This document shows, in pieces, positions 34,978 through 43,767 of a stretch of DNA of 64,000 bases. A program made the translations under genes and the position numbers. The stretch lies in assembly GCF_009827395.1 (NCBI RefSeq), contig NZ_WTYX01000001.1, positions 708,001 to 772,000 of the forward strand. The letters run 5' to 3'. Under the pieces are notes generated by a model. That model searched no databases. It was not told where the DNA came from and saw nothing but the letters and a program-made list of their open reading frames with translations. Every line of letters begins with the position of its first letter. The stretch's first letter is position 1. Source of the DNA: Pontixanthobacter aquaemixtae. Its GTDB lineage: Bacteria; Pseudomonadota; Alphaproteobacteria; Sphingomonadales; Sphingomonadaceae.

Positions 34978-37119
34978 TTGCGCATTTTTGCCCGGACACA
35001 ATCAACCAGGTTTTTCCTGATCGCACTCGCCGTGATACCCCTTGAATCCTGCGCCAACCGTCAGCTTGATTCTGGATTTCCTGTTGAGCAGGCTCGTATC
35101 GCTGAACGTGGATATGTCGCCGAGGATATTGGGTTTTCCAAGCCGTTTATAGACCAACAGGAATGGCGCGATTCACCGGTGCGCCATTATTACGTGCATG
35201 GCGGCTTTGCCGGAACACAGACCCGCTTCTCTTACTATTTCCCACCCGAAGACGGTTTCGAAAATCGTTTCTTCCAGCACGCCACGCCAATCCCGCTGAG
35301 CGAAAATTTGGCGCAGCAGGTTGCGCCGGGCCCATACAACAAGATCGGGTTTTCGCTCTCCAGTGGAGCCTACTTTGTTGAAACGAACGGAGGCGGCAAA
35401 ATTGATCTCGGGCAGGGGCCGCGCGGGATGCAGAACCCTGAAATCACCGCCTTCCGGGCCAATGCCGCCGCCGCACAGTTTTCGCGCTTTGTCGCGCAGC
35501 AATTCTATCAAACAAGCGATCGCCCTTTTGGCTATCTTTACGGGGGATCAGGCGGTGCATTTCGAACCATTGGCAGTCTGGAGCGGACTGAAGGTGTTTG
35601 GGACGGGGGCGTGCCCTATGTGAATGGGTCGACGCTGGCCATACCCAATATGTTTTCGGTGCGGATGCAGGCATTGCGGGTTTTGCGCGGCAAGTTTCCC
35701 CAAATCGTCGACGCAGTTGAACCGGGCGGGAACGGCAACCCCTATGCCGGCTTGACCGAACACGAGGCATCGGTCCTTCGCGAAGTCGAAAAAATGGGCT
35801 TTCCCATGGAAAGCTGGACCGGCTGGCAAGATATGGGCTTGCATGGCTTTGCTGCGCTCTATGGCGGCGTTGCGCAGGCTGATCCGACGTATTTCGCCGA
35901 TTTCTGGGAAAAGCCGGGCTATCTGGGACATGACCGGCCCGAACTTTTCGTAAAGGACCGCGTGCAGCATGCCAGCAAGATAACGCATTTGCTCTCGGCA
36001 TCCGACGCCGCGCGATTGGGTATCGGTGTCGACAGATTTGCGGAAGCCAATCGCGGCGGAGTCGACAACGCATTTCGTGAGGGCGCAGGGCAACATGTCG
36101 TCGGCATCAAGCTATCGGTGCCACCAGCGCCGGACTATTTCCTTGGCGGTGAATTGATCATCAAGAGCGGTGCGCTGGCGGGAAACCGACTGATGGTCGA
36201 CAAGATTGTGGACGGGGTGGTCGTGTTTGGCGTGGCCGATCCGCGGAGCATCAGGCAGCTCAAAGTCGGTGACGAAGTTGTTGTCGACAATTCGAACTTC
36301 CTGGCGATGGAATCCTATCACCGGCATCAGGTTCCGCCCGAAGGCTTTCCCGTGTGGGATCAGTTTCGCGATAAAGAAGGTAACCCTGTCTATCCGCAGC
36401 GCCCGATGCTTATCGGCCCTTTGTTCGTCCGGAATACCGCGGGCAGCTTGTTGACAGGAAATGTCGGTAGCGAGAAGGTCATTCTCGCCGCTTCTTTATG
36501 GGATCGTGAAGCCATGCCTTGGCAGGCGGACTGGTACAGACGCCGCGTAGAGGCGCAATCAGGCGCCGATGCGGTTCGCCTTTATTACACTGACCACGCG
36601 GTGCACGGCGACGGCCCGGTCGTTGAAGATCCGTCGCGCATCGTTTCCTACGAAGGAACTCTGCAACAATCGCTGCGCTTGCTGGCAGCATGGGTGGAAG
36701 AAGACGTTCTACCACCAGAAAGCACACAATATCGCGTCGCAGACGGTCAGGTGATCGTACCCACAGCTGTGGAAGATAGAAAAGGGTTGCAACCGGTCGT
36801 GGCATTGACTGTCGGCGGGAACAAAAGCGTGACGATTGCTGCAGGCCAACAGGTCCGTCTGCATGGCGCATTTGGCATCCCACCTGCTAGTGGAAAGGTC
36901 TCCAGCGTAGAATTTGACTTCGACGGCGACGGGATATTCGATCCAATTGATCTGGCCGCGCAAGCGCAAGAAATTTCCGTGACACACCTCTACGATACGC
37001 CCGGAACTTATTTCGCCGGCTTGCGCGTGACCGCCCAGCCAGAAGCGGCGCTGGGAACCCCATACGCGCAATTGTCCAATATCGATCGCGTCAGGATCGT
37101 GGTCAAACAGGCGGAGTAG
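34978..37119 (+). CDS. exported alpha/beta-hydrolase-like protein with PKD-like C-terminus
   Basis: Large protein of 713 aa that I cannot place in a named family. The N-terminus is hydrophobic (STRFFLIALAVIPLESC), a signal peptide with a possible lipoprotein Cys25. A nucleophile-elbow-like motif lies in GYLYGGSGGAFRTIGS with Ser191, so an esterase or tannase-like hydrolase is plausible. Near 650-705 a PKD-like domain appears (VEFDFDGDGIFDPID and LYDTPGTYFAGLRV). The start is TTG 34978 with GGTGAG upstream; no ATG start fits. The ThDP enzyme follows 15 bp later, so the two share an operon. It could process an ester or polyester before uptake; this is inferred from fold hints only. Confidence 0.72.
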   Translation: MRIFARTQSTRFFLIALAVIPLESCANRQLDSGFPVEQARIAERGYVAEDIGFSKPFIDQQEWRDSPVRHYYVHGGFAGTQTRFSYYFPPEDGFENRFFQHATPIPLSENLAQQVAPGPYNKIGFSLSSGAYFVETNGGGKIDLGQGPRGMQNPEITAFRANAAAAQFSRFVAQQFYQTSDRPFGYLYGGSGGAFRTIGSLERTEGVWDGGVPYVNGSTLAIPNMFSVRMQALRVLRGKFPQIVDAVEPGGNGNPYAGLTEHEASVLREVEKMGFPMESWTGWQDMGLHGFAALYGGVAQADPTYFADFWEKPGYLGHDRPELFVKDRVQHASKITHLLSASDAARLGIGVDRFAEANRGGVDNAFREGAGQHVVGIKLSVPPAPDYFLGGELIIKSGALAGNRLMVDKIVDGVVVFGVADPRSIRQLKVGDEVVVDNSNFLAMESYHRHQVPPEGFPVWDQFRDKEGNPVYPQRPMLIGPLFVRNTAGSLLTGNVGSEKVILAASLWDREAMPWQADWYRRRVEAQSGADAVRLYYTDHAVHGDGPVVEDPSRIVSYEGTLQQSLRLLAAWVEEDVLPPESTQYRVADGQVIVPTAVEDRKGLQPVVALTVGGNKSVTIAAGQQVRLHGAFGIPPASGKVSSVEFDFDGDGIFDPIDLAAQAQEISVTHLYDTPGTYFAGLRVTAQPEAALGTPYAQLSNIDRVRIVVKQAE

Positions 37120-37134
37120 AGCAGGGAAGTTCCA

Positions 37135-38829
37135 ATGACCGAACAATCACCAGTCTATCTGCGAGTTCTAGAGCTTCTGGAAATGGAAGGGATCAAAACG
37201 CTGTTCGGGATTCCCGATCCGGGGTTTGTCCATATGGCTGCAACTGCCGAGGGAAGGGGGTGGCAGGTCGTTGCTCCTCACCATGAACAGGCTGGTTGCT
37301 TCATGGCCGACGCGTGGGGCCGCATGACCGGCAAATCGGGCGTGGTTTTCGGAACAATGGGGCCGGGGGTGGCGAATCTCGCTGCTGCCGCGATCGTCGC
37401 TCATAAAGAAAACTCGCCGACTATTTTCCTTGCCGGAAATCGCGCGCGCGAGGCGGACCAACGCGTGAAACGCGGCCGCATCCAGTACATCTCGCAGCCA
37501 AAGCATTTCGAGGCGGCGATGAAGTACACAGGGGTAATCGAATACGCGCACCAGACGGATGACATTATCCGCGAGGCGATCCGCGTCGCCAATTCAGGCA
37601 AGCCCGGTCCAGTCTATGTCGAAATCCCGATGCATGTGCTGCACGAAACGCCCGATTGGGGGCCTCTTGACCCACCAGAGGATTACCGCCTCACTTCGCT
37701 TTCGGCCAGCGCCCCGATGATCGAAAAGGCTGCAGAGGCGATTGCAAAGGCGCATTCACCCATCATACTCGCTGGACACGGCATCTTCACTGCCAGAGCG
37801 CAATCTCAGGTTGCTGAACTGGCGCGTAAGCTTGGCTGCCCGCTCATCCAGACTTCGGGTGGGACCTCGTTTTTCCCGGGCGTCGAGGATCGGACTTTCG
37901 CCTATGGGTTCTCCCAACCGGCCATCGAAGCTGTCGAGCAAAGCGATCTTGTGCTCGCGATCGGTACCGAGCTTGGCGAACCCGTGCACTATGGCAAGCA
38001 CCGGCACTGGGAAAGCGGGGACACAAACCGGAAATGGATTTATGTCGAACGCGATCCTCTCTCGATAGGCGTCAACCGCAAGATTGACGTCCCATTGGTG
38101 GGCGATCTGCGTGATATCGTGCCGCAATTATTGAACGCAGTCGAAGCGCGCGCCGATCACCCCAATCTTTCCGGCTGGATTGCATCGCAGGCGGACCATC
38201 GCGCCAAGCTCGCTGCCTCCGCACCCAATGACATGACGCCGGTCCACACAGCGAAACTGGTTGTCGAAGCGACCAGGCATTTTCCTGAAAACGGGATCAT
38301 GGTTCGGGACGGCGGTTCGATTACGATCTTCACCTGGACCTATTCGCAAGCAACCCCGCATGATGTCGTTTGGAACCAGAATCTGGGTCATCTTGGCACC
38401 GGGCTTCCTTACGCCATCGGTGCGTGCTTGGCCGCGCCCGGCAGACCGGCGATGCTCATCACCGGAGACAGCTCATTTCTCTTTCACGTGTCCGAGCTCG
38501 AGACCGCTGTTCGGAAGAAACTGCCTATCATCGTCATCGTCAGCAGCGATTATGCCTGGGGGTTGGAGGTGGGCGTTTATCGCCGCACGCTAGGCGCGCA
38601 ATCACCCGAAACCGAGGCTCATTGGGGCAAGAATGTCAGGTTCGATAAGCTTGCCGAGGCGCTCGGTGCTCGCGGTGAATTCGTCGAGGACGCAGCTGAA
38701 ATCGGTCCTGCTATCGAGCGCGCGCTCGAAAGCGGCCAGCCGACTGTGATTCAGGTGCCGGTTGATCCCGATGTAAATGCAACCGAAGCGCCGAATTACG
38801 AGGAATACGCAACATGGGGAGCATATTGA
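37135..38829 (+). CDS. thiamine diphosphate-dependent enzyme (acetolactate synthase-like)
   Basis: ThDP-dependent decarboxylase/lyase family protein, 564 aa, in the acetolactate synthase/oxalyl-CoA decarboxylase/benzoylformate decarboxylase group. The catalytic Glu51 lies in APHHEQAG. The diphosphate/metal motif departs from the usual GDG...NN: it reads TGDSSFLFHVSEL and then VSSDYAWG, so Gly is Ser and the Asn pair is Ser-Asp. The three-domain layout (N-terminal PYR, central, C-terminal PP) is complete. Start ATG 37135 has AGGGAAG upstream. It lies between the hydrolase-like gene and an SDR on the plus strand. A C-C lyase or decarboxylase step is likely, but the substrate cannot be assigned. 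Confidence 0.88.
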   Translation: MTEQSPVYLRVLELLEMEGIKTLFGIPDPGFVHMAATAEGRGWQVVAPHHEQAGCFMADAWGRMTGKSGVVFGTMGPGVANLAAAAIVAHKENSPTIFLAGNRAREADQRVKRGRIQYISQPKHFEAAMKYTGVIEYAHQTDDIIREAIRVANSGKPGPVYVEIPMHVLHETPDWGPLDPPEDYRLTSLSASAPMIEKAAEAIAKAHSPIILAGHGIFTARAQSQVAELARKLGCPLIQTSGGTSFFPGVEDRTFAYGFSQPAIEAVEQSDLVLAIGTELGEPVHYGKHRHWESGDTNRKWIYVERDPLSIGVNRKIDVPLVGDLRDIVPQLLNAVEARADHPNLSGWIASQADHRAKLAASAPNDMTPVHTAKLVVEATRHFPENGIMVRDGGSITIFTWTYSQATPHDVVWNQNLGHLGTGLPYAIGACLAAPGRPAMLITGDSSFLFHVSELETAVRKKLPIIVIVSSDYAWGLEVGVYRRTLGAQSPETEAHWGKNVRFDKLAEALGARGEFVEDAAEIGPAIERALESGQPTVIQVPVDPDVNATEAPNYEEYATWGAY

Positions 38830-38854
38830 TGCCTACATTCAAGGGGGCGCGCAA

Positions 38855-39700
38855 ATGACGGGTAAAGTGGCCGTTGTAACCGGTGCCAGTCGCGGGCTTG
38901 GACGCGGCATTGCTCGCGGGCTCGGATCCAAGGGCATGACAGTCTATCTGACGGGCCGCGATCACGCACAATTGCAAGACGCGGCGAGAGAGTTGGAGGA
39001 AGCCGGAGGGAAGGGCATTCCTGTTGCTTGCGACCATGCCGATGATGATCAGGTGGCGGCTCTATTCCGGCAAGTAGAATCCGAACAGGGCCGGCTGGAT
39101 TTGCTGGTGAACAATGCCGCCGCGGTGCATCCTCAAGAACTGTCTAGGCCCGGCCCCTTCTGGGAAAAAGACCTCGGTCTGGCCCAGATGATCGATGTTG
39201 GTCTGCGCTCGAATTATGTCGCTGCCTATCATGCCGCGCCGCTTATGCTGAAAAGCGAGGCGGCGCTAGTTGCTAACATCTCGTTTTATGGTGCGTCAGG
39301 ATATTTTCACGGTCCGGCCTATGGTGCGGCCAAGGCCGGCACCGACAAGATGACATTCGACATGGGCATCGACTTTGCCGAAACACCGGTTTCGGTCGTT
39401 TCGATCTGGCCCGGATTTATTCTGACCGACATGGTCAAAGCCATTCCGGAAGAGCAGTTTCCGCCTGAAATGAGAGCGATGTTGCCCGAATGGGAGCATC
39501 CCGAATTTACCGGTCTTGTGCTGGCGGCGATGTTGGAAGACCCGAATTTGAAATCGCTATCTGGGCGCACGGTCATCGGCGCACAGATGGGTGAAAAATA
39601 CGGCGTTCAGGATATCGACGGAAAGCAGCCTCGAGACTGGACTGATCGAATGGGTGAACCGCTCAAATTCTACCTTCCGCCACAGGGGAAAACGTCATGA
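38855..39700 (+). CDS. short-chain dehydrogenase, DHRS1-like
   Basis: SDR of 281 aa, NAD(P)-dependent. Motifs: VTGASRGLGRG, VACDHADDDQVAALF (longer than usual before NNAA), LLVNNAAA, and active site ISFYGASGYFHGPAYGAAK with catalytic Tyr and Lys. The C-terminal part has LSGRTVIGAQMGEKYGVQDI, similar to the DHRS1 branch and to the SDR at 42343-43239. Start ATG 38855 has AAGGGGG upstream; the longer frame from 38777 lies in the ThDP gene. The stop overlaps the next gene by 4 bp (ATGA). It probably acts on a product of the ThDP enzyme (inferred from the operon). Confidence 0.92.
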   Translation: MTGKVAVVTGASRGLGRGIARGLGSKGMTVYLTGRDHAQLQDAARELEEAGGKGIPVACDHADDDQVAALFRQVESEQGRLDLLVNNAAAVHPQELSRPGPFWEKDLGLAQMIDVGLRSNYVAAYHAAPLMLKSEAALVANISFYGASGYFHGPAYGAAKAGTDKMTFDMGIDFAETPVSVVSIWPGFILTDMVKAIPEEQFPPEMRAMLPEWEHPEFTGLVLAAMLEDPNLKSLSGRTVIGAQMGEKYGVQDIDGKQPRDWTDRMGEPLKFYLPPQGKTS

Positions 39701-40482
39701 TAGAATCGCTTCTTGTTGTTCTGACCAATGCCGCCGAAGGGCGCGATGCCGACTTCAACGATTGGTACACCAATATCCACGCGCGCGATACAATGCGCAT
39801 GCGCGGCGTGTTCGGTCAGCAGCGCTTTGCTTTTTCGGATGAGCAGCTTCAGGACTATCCCGAAGGTTTCCCTTCGCAGTATCTCGCTCTCTACGAGGTG
39901 TTTGATCGCAAGTGGTTCACGCAGGAGCACATCGATCGGGCTGGAACGCCATTTATGATTGTCGAAGATTCGCTCGACATGAGCAGGCTAGATGATTTCT
40001 ATTATTCCCCTCTCCAGTTTCGCGACAAAGCGCCACGTAGCTTTGAACGATGCGGTGTTGTGTTGGAGCAAATGCAGTCCATACCCGGCGAGGAGGAAGA
40101 CCTGCGCGCGTGGTTCAACGACATGTACTTTTCGCAGCGCTTTGGCGAGGACGGGATTGTGACCGGGGCGTTCCTGTCGTTTGAGGAATATGGGCAGATG
40201 ATGCCTTTCCCGCCGGCCCATAACCACATTGCCATTTGGCGGATCGAAGATCAGGCAGCCAGAAACAACTGGCGCAAATCCAATCCGCTCGCCGACTGCC
40301 CCCATATCGATCAAGGCACGTTGGCGATTTCTTGCTGGGACGTTTGTTCTGACCGGCTCATTCGCGATGATGTTCAATACCCCACCGCAGAAGCCCTGGC
40401 TCGCGAAGAGGCCGCGCGGGCGCGGATCGCACAGCAGGACTCTGTGATTAAAGCTGCGACAGGCCGCATTAAGTCGGGCTGA
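39697..40482 (+). CDS. EthD/dimeric ferredoxin-like-fold protein, unrecognised
   Basis: Protein of 261 aa, predicted cytoplasmic. Two halves look alike: the first begins ESLLVVLTNAAEGRDADFND with WYTNIHARD, the second CGVVLEQMQSIPGEEEDLRA with WFNDMYFSQR. Each resembles the dimeric alpha-beta-barrel (EthD-like) fold, whose members carry out small degradative steps or bind haem. This reading comes from motif pattern only. It overlaps the DHRS1-like SDR by 4 bp and has AGGGGAAA before ATG 39697, so it is a firm member of this operon. Function unknown; an auxiliary degradation enzyme is plausible. Confidence 0.78.
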   Translation: MIESLLVVLTNAAEGRDADFNDWYTNIHARDTMRMRGVFGQQRFAFSDEQLQDYPEGFPSQYLALYEVFDRKWFTQEHIDRAGTPFMIVEDSLDMSRLDDFYYSPLQFRDKAPRSFERCGVVLEQMQSIPGEEEDLRAWFNDMYFSQRFGEDGIVTGAFLSFEEYGQMMPFPPAHNHIAIWRIEDQAARNNWRKSNPLADCPHIDQGTLAISCWDVCSDRLIRDDVQYPTAEALAREEAARARIAQQDSVIKAATGRIKSG

Positions 40483-40511
40483 TTCCCTGCAAGCAATAAA
40501 GAGCCAGCAGG

Positions 40512-41753
40512 CTATCGCTCCGGCGCGTCGGGATAGCGGCCTATCGACAGGAACAGCATAGAGGCAACTGCAAGCGCAGGCACGAGGCCCCACAAGACAG
40601 GGTCGTAACTTCCGGTGATGTCATAGACAGCATTGGCGACGATGGGTGAGACACCTGCGCCAAATCCGGTCAGGCCGCTGATCAGGCCGAAAAGCGTGCC
40701 GAAATTGCGTTTGTCGAAGTGGCGTGTAGCGAGATACGCGCACGCGTCATACTCCGCTCCACCAGCGACACCGAGCGAGAAACAGGCAGCCGAAGCAGCC
40801 AGCGCACTTTGGTCAAATGCGAGCAGAATGGACACAGCGATGATCGCGCCCAGACCGCACAGGATGGCGACATAGCGCGCATCCATCCGGTCGAGCAGCA
40901 AGCCGCCCAGCAACCGCCCGCAGATTGTCCCTACGCCAATCAAGCCGGCAATCTCAGCGGCACGGATCAGCTCGAACCCATCGGCCATCAATACCGGAAC
41001 CGTATTGACCGCAAGCATTGTCACCGCCGCTGAATAGGTGAAAGCCGCGAGGGCCAGTTTGTTGAATTTGCACCGGAATAGTTCCTTTGGCGGAGCGCCG
41101 GAGACTGTCTCTGTCGCGGCCTTGCTCGCCTCTTTCTTATCCTCCGGAGAGGTTTTATCGAACAGCGCGAAGACAAAGGGATAAACCACCACGAAGCACA
41201 AAATGCCCAGCCCGACATAAACGCCGCGCCACCCGAATTCTTCAAGCAACCCTGCGGCAACGCGCGGAACAATTGCCGAAGTCAAACCGGTTCCGGAAAG
41301 GGTAATTGCCAAGGCCATGCCGCGGTTTTTGACAAATCGCATCGCAATGGCGGCCGTCCAAACCGTGGGGTAAACCAGGACCGTCGCAAAGGAGAGCAGC
41401 AGGTAGAGTGCGTACCAGCTAAGGATATTTGAGTTGGCCAAAGACAGCATTGCAATGGCACCGGAAAAAGCAGGGACGCCGATCAATGCAATTTTGCGCG
41501 GGCCGTAACGGTCCACCGCGCGGCCGCCGAATGGAGCCAGAAACAGCAATGCGGTGGAGGTGACAAGCGAAGCGGCTGATATTTCCGAACGGGTCCAGCC
41601 GAATTCCTCTTCCAGCGGAGCAATAACCACTCCGAGCGTGTAAACATACAGCGCGACCAGCATCATGCCGAGCACGCAGGGTATCAGGATCAGCCCGTAG
41701 CGGCGCCATTCCTCCTTATCGAATACCGGATTACCTTGCGCTGTTTCTTCCAT
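40512..41753 (-). CDS. MFS transporter, OFA/monocarboxylate-like
   Basis: Major facilitator of 413 aa with about 12 membrane helices. EEEFGWTRSEISAASLV after helix 1, RAVDRYGPRKIALIG between helices 2 and 3, and YLATRHFDKRNFGTLFG in the second half are typical of the oxalate/formate and monocarboxylate (OFA/MCT) group. It is paralogous to the transporter at 59605-60846. Start ATG 41753 has AGGAA upstream. It is the last gene of the minus-strand Rieske operon, 33 bp after the SnoaL-like gene. It likely moves a carboxylic acid substrate or product of that operon. Confidence 0.9.
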   Translation of the reverse strand: MEETAQGNPVFDKEEWRRYGLILIPCVLGMMLVALYVYTLGVVIAPLEEEFGWTRSEISAASLVTSTALLFLAPFGGRAVDRYGPRKIALIGVPAFSGAIAMLSLANSNILSWYALYLLLSFATVLVYPTVWTAAIAMRFVKNRGMALAITLSGTGLTSAIVPRVAAGLLEEFGWRGVYVGLGILCFVVVYPFVFALFDKTSPEDKKEASKAATETVSGAPPKELFRCKFNKLALAAFTYSAAVTMLAVNTVPVLMADGFELIRAAEIAGLIGVGTICGRLLGGLLLDRMDARYVAILCGLGAIIAVSILLAFDQSALAASAACFSLGVAGGAEYDACAYLATRHFDKRNFGTLFGLISGLTGFGAGVSPIVANAVYDITGSYDPVLWGLVPALAVASMLFLSIGRYPDAPER

Positions 41754-41786
41754 CGGTTCCTGTCCCTGTTTTCTTATTATGTGCTT

Positions 41787-42353
41787 TTACACGCTGGCCG
41801 GGTTGGATTTGCTGCGGCGATTGACCAACGGCCTCTGATAGGACGGATCGGTGAGATCGCGCGATGGCAGGCCGTTCTTCTTGGCATCCTCAATATCCGA
41901 AAACGGCACGGGTATTTCCTGCGGCATGCAAGCCCACTCGATCAGGTTTGTGCGCAGGATGATACGCCAGCTTTCGCCCCGCTTCTCCAGACGATCGACA
42001 TAACGGCCACCTGCCAAGACGAGCGTTTCATCGCGGTTCCGCGCCACAAACTGGTAATAGGTCTCGCAATGGGCGCTATCGCCATCGACCTCGATATTGG
42101 ATTGGAACAACGCATGCTGGGTGAGCGACTGTCCTTCTTCGTGCATCGGAACTGCCCAATCCCAGCAATCGGCAGGTGAACCGACAAACGGGCCCGCTGC
42201 TATCGTTGCGTCGTCCCAGAAAGCTGCAAGGAACGCATCGCGGTCAAACCGGTCCATTCCCTTGCTGAAGGTTTCCAGAGCTTCGCGGATTTGCTGTTTT
42301 GCAAGCAGTGCATCGATGGCGTTGCCGCGTGCATCGTCAGAGTTAGCGCCCAT
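41787..42353 (-). CDS. SnoaL/NTF2-like protein
   Basis: Protein of 188 aa with the NTF2-like (SnoaL_4) fold: LAKQQIREALETFSKGMDRF near the start, then FWDDATIAAGPFVGSPADCW and SAHCETYYQFVARNR and a strand ending GESWRIILRTNLIEW. The fold is used by ketosteroid isomerase, polyketide cyclases and dehydratases, but also by ring-hydroxylase beta subunits. It overlaps the end of the SDR gene by 11 bp (ATG 42353, SDR stop at 42343), so translation is coupled. It is one of two SnoaL-like proteins in this operon. Isomerase or hydratase activity is possible; no catalytic residues can be asserted. Confidence 0.85.
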   Translation of the reverse strand: MGANSDDARGNAIDALLAKQQIREALETFSKGMDRFDRDAFLAAFWDDATIAAGPFVGSPADCWDWAVPMHEEGQSLTQHALFQSNIEVDGDSAHCETYYQFVARNRDETLVLAGGRYVDRLEKRGESWRIILRTNLIEWACMPQEIPVPFSDIEDAKKNGLPSRDLTDPSYQRPLVNRRSKSNPASV

Positions 42354-43239
42354 GATAATTGTTCTCCCGGATTGGTCCCCAAAGCGGGCCACCACGCTTC
42401 TCTCTCGCGCTTTCGATACGGCTGCCGTCGATATCGGTTACGCCGTATTCGTCACCGATTTCGGCGGTAATGTAGGTTCCGCCGGAACGGTCCATAATTG
42501 CCGGATCTTGTGCCAGCGCGGCAATGACGCGTCCGGGATGCTCCACGCTGCTTCCCTTTTGCCCGGCCACAGAATTGGTCATCTTGTCGGCCATCTTGGC
42601 AAGATTGTCGCGGGCCTTTTCGGTCAGTGTCAGACCTTGCCAAAGTGAAATGGTCGCCACGTCATAGGGCTCAAGTTCGATGGCCATATCGCGGGCGATC
42701 CGATCGACCGTAGACTTCGTCGCACTGAACAAAACGCCATATGTGTAGGTCACGCCGGTATAGCCGCTGATCATCACGATCAGGCCCGATTTCTGCTTAG
42801 CCATCATCCGCGCGGCATGCCACGAACAAACATAGTAGGACCGCATTCCGACGTCCCACATTTCAAGATTGGACAGCGGTTTTTCGAAGAATGGCTTGGG
42901 TTCCAGGAGATCGTCCGACAATTGGGTTGCCGAGTTGACCAATATGTCGAGCCGCCCTTGTTCTCTTTCAATCTGCTCGAACAGCTCCGCCACTGCCTGA
43001 TCGTCATTGTGATCGCATGCAACTGCGATGCCGCTTCCGCCGCTCTCGCGCCCGCGCGCGTCGCATTCAGCGGCAGTCCCGCCGACAGTTCCGGGGAGGT
43101 AGTAGTCGCCCTCTTTCACGGTTCGTCCGGTGACATAGACACAAGCGCCCTGTTCCGCGAGGACGAGCGCGATGCCTTTGCCGATACCCCGGCTTGCGCC
43201 GGTTACCAGCGCCACTTCTCCGTGAAGCGGCCCGCTCAC
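42343..43239 (-). CDS. SDR-fold protein with catalytic Tyr replaced by Phe
   Basis: SDR of 298 aa, DHRS1-like, related to the SDR at 38855. The cofactor motif VTGASRGIGKG is intact and Ser158 is in MISGY, but the catalytic motif reads LFSATKS: Phe171 stands where Tyr is needed, with Lys175 kept. The codon is TTC. The NNAG motif is also altered (VNSAT). It may therefore be inactive as a normal dehydrogenase, or use another proton donor. The start is GTG 43239, overlapping the upstream SnoaL-like stop by 4 bp. It lies between the two SnoaL-like genes, which suggests a conserved set. Confidence 0.87.
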   Translation of the reverse strand: MSGPLHGEVALVTGASRGIGKGIALVLAEQGACVYVTGRTVKEGDYYLPGTVGGTAAECDARGRESGGSGIAVACDHNDDQAVAELFEQIEREQGRLDILVNSATQLSDDLLEPKPFFEKPLSNLEMWDVGMRSYYVCSWHAARMMAKQKSGLIVMISGYTGVTYTYGVLFSATKSTVDRIARDMAIELEPYDVATISLWQGLTLTEKARDNLAKMADKMTNSVAGQKGSSVEHPGRVIAALAQDPAIMDRSGGTYITAEIGDEYGVTDIDGSRIESAREKRGGPLWGPIRENNYHGR

Positions 43240-43766
43240 CCTTTTCGGTCCCCGAAGAATTTCTCGCTGTGATCGCCCACTGCGCGGCCCGAAAAATGGT
43301 CAGCGGTCAACGGCATCCCCATCAGGCCTTGCGACCAGTCGATCGCGTCACCCCATTCGGTTGACCAATCATACAGCATCGTCCGCGAAGCCAATCGCCA
43401 TTCCCCGTCGCGCTTTTCAAACAGGTCGAGATATCGTGCTCCAATACAAGTGTCTTGATCGCCTTCACCCATATCCACGCGGTGATAAGAGACGAGGTGG
43501 GTTTCGGCTTTGGCGGTGTTGCCCGACAATTCGATATAGCTTTGGCCGAGAATATGCTGGGTGTTCTTGATCGCATCCGCGCCAGGCACGACCCAAGCCA
43601 GATACTCGTCAAAGCTCCCGCCCTGAACACCATAGTCATAGGTGGCGTCAGGCCACCAACTTGCCTGCAGCAGATCCGCATTTCGGCGGTCTTCGCCGCG
43701 CGCGATCCGCTCGATGCAATGCCGGATTGCTGTGCGATCGACGAGTTCTGTCAATGAAGAGTCCAT
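43236..43766 (-). CDS. SnoaL/NTF2-like protein
   Basis: NTF2-like (SnoaL) protein of 176 aa: LVDRTAIRHCIERIARGEDR then SWWPDATYDYGVQGGS, and SYIELSGNTAKAETHLVSYH with DGEWRLASRTMLYDW at the end. It is a distant paralog of the protein at 41787-42353. ATG 43766 has AGGGGAGCG upstream; the start lies 1 bp after the stop of the crotonase gene, so the genes are coupled. The fold often forms isomerase, dehydratase or cyclase sites for ketosteroid-like or polyketide substrates, which fits the alicyclic pathway proposed here, but the exact reaction is unknown. Confidence 0.85.
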   Translation of the reverse strand: MDSSLTELVDRTAIRHCIERIARGEDRRNADLLQASWWPDATYDYGVQGGSFDEYLAWVVPGADAIKNTQHILGQSYIELSGNTAKAETHLVSYHRVDMGEGDQDTCIGARYLDLFEKRDGEWRLASRTMLYDWSTEWGDAIDWSQGLMGMPLTADHFSGRAVGDHSEKFFGDRKG

Positions 43767-43767
43767 T

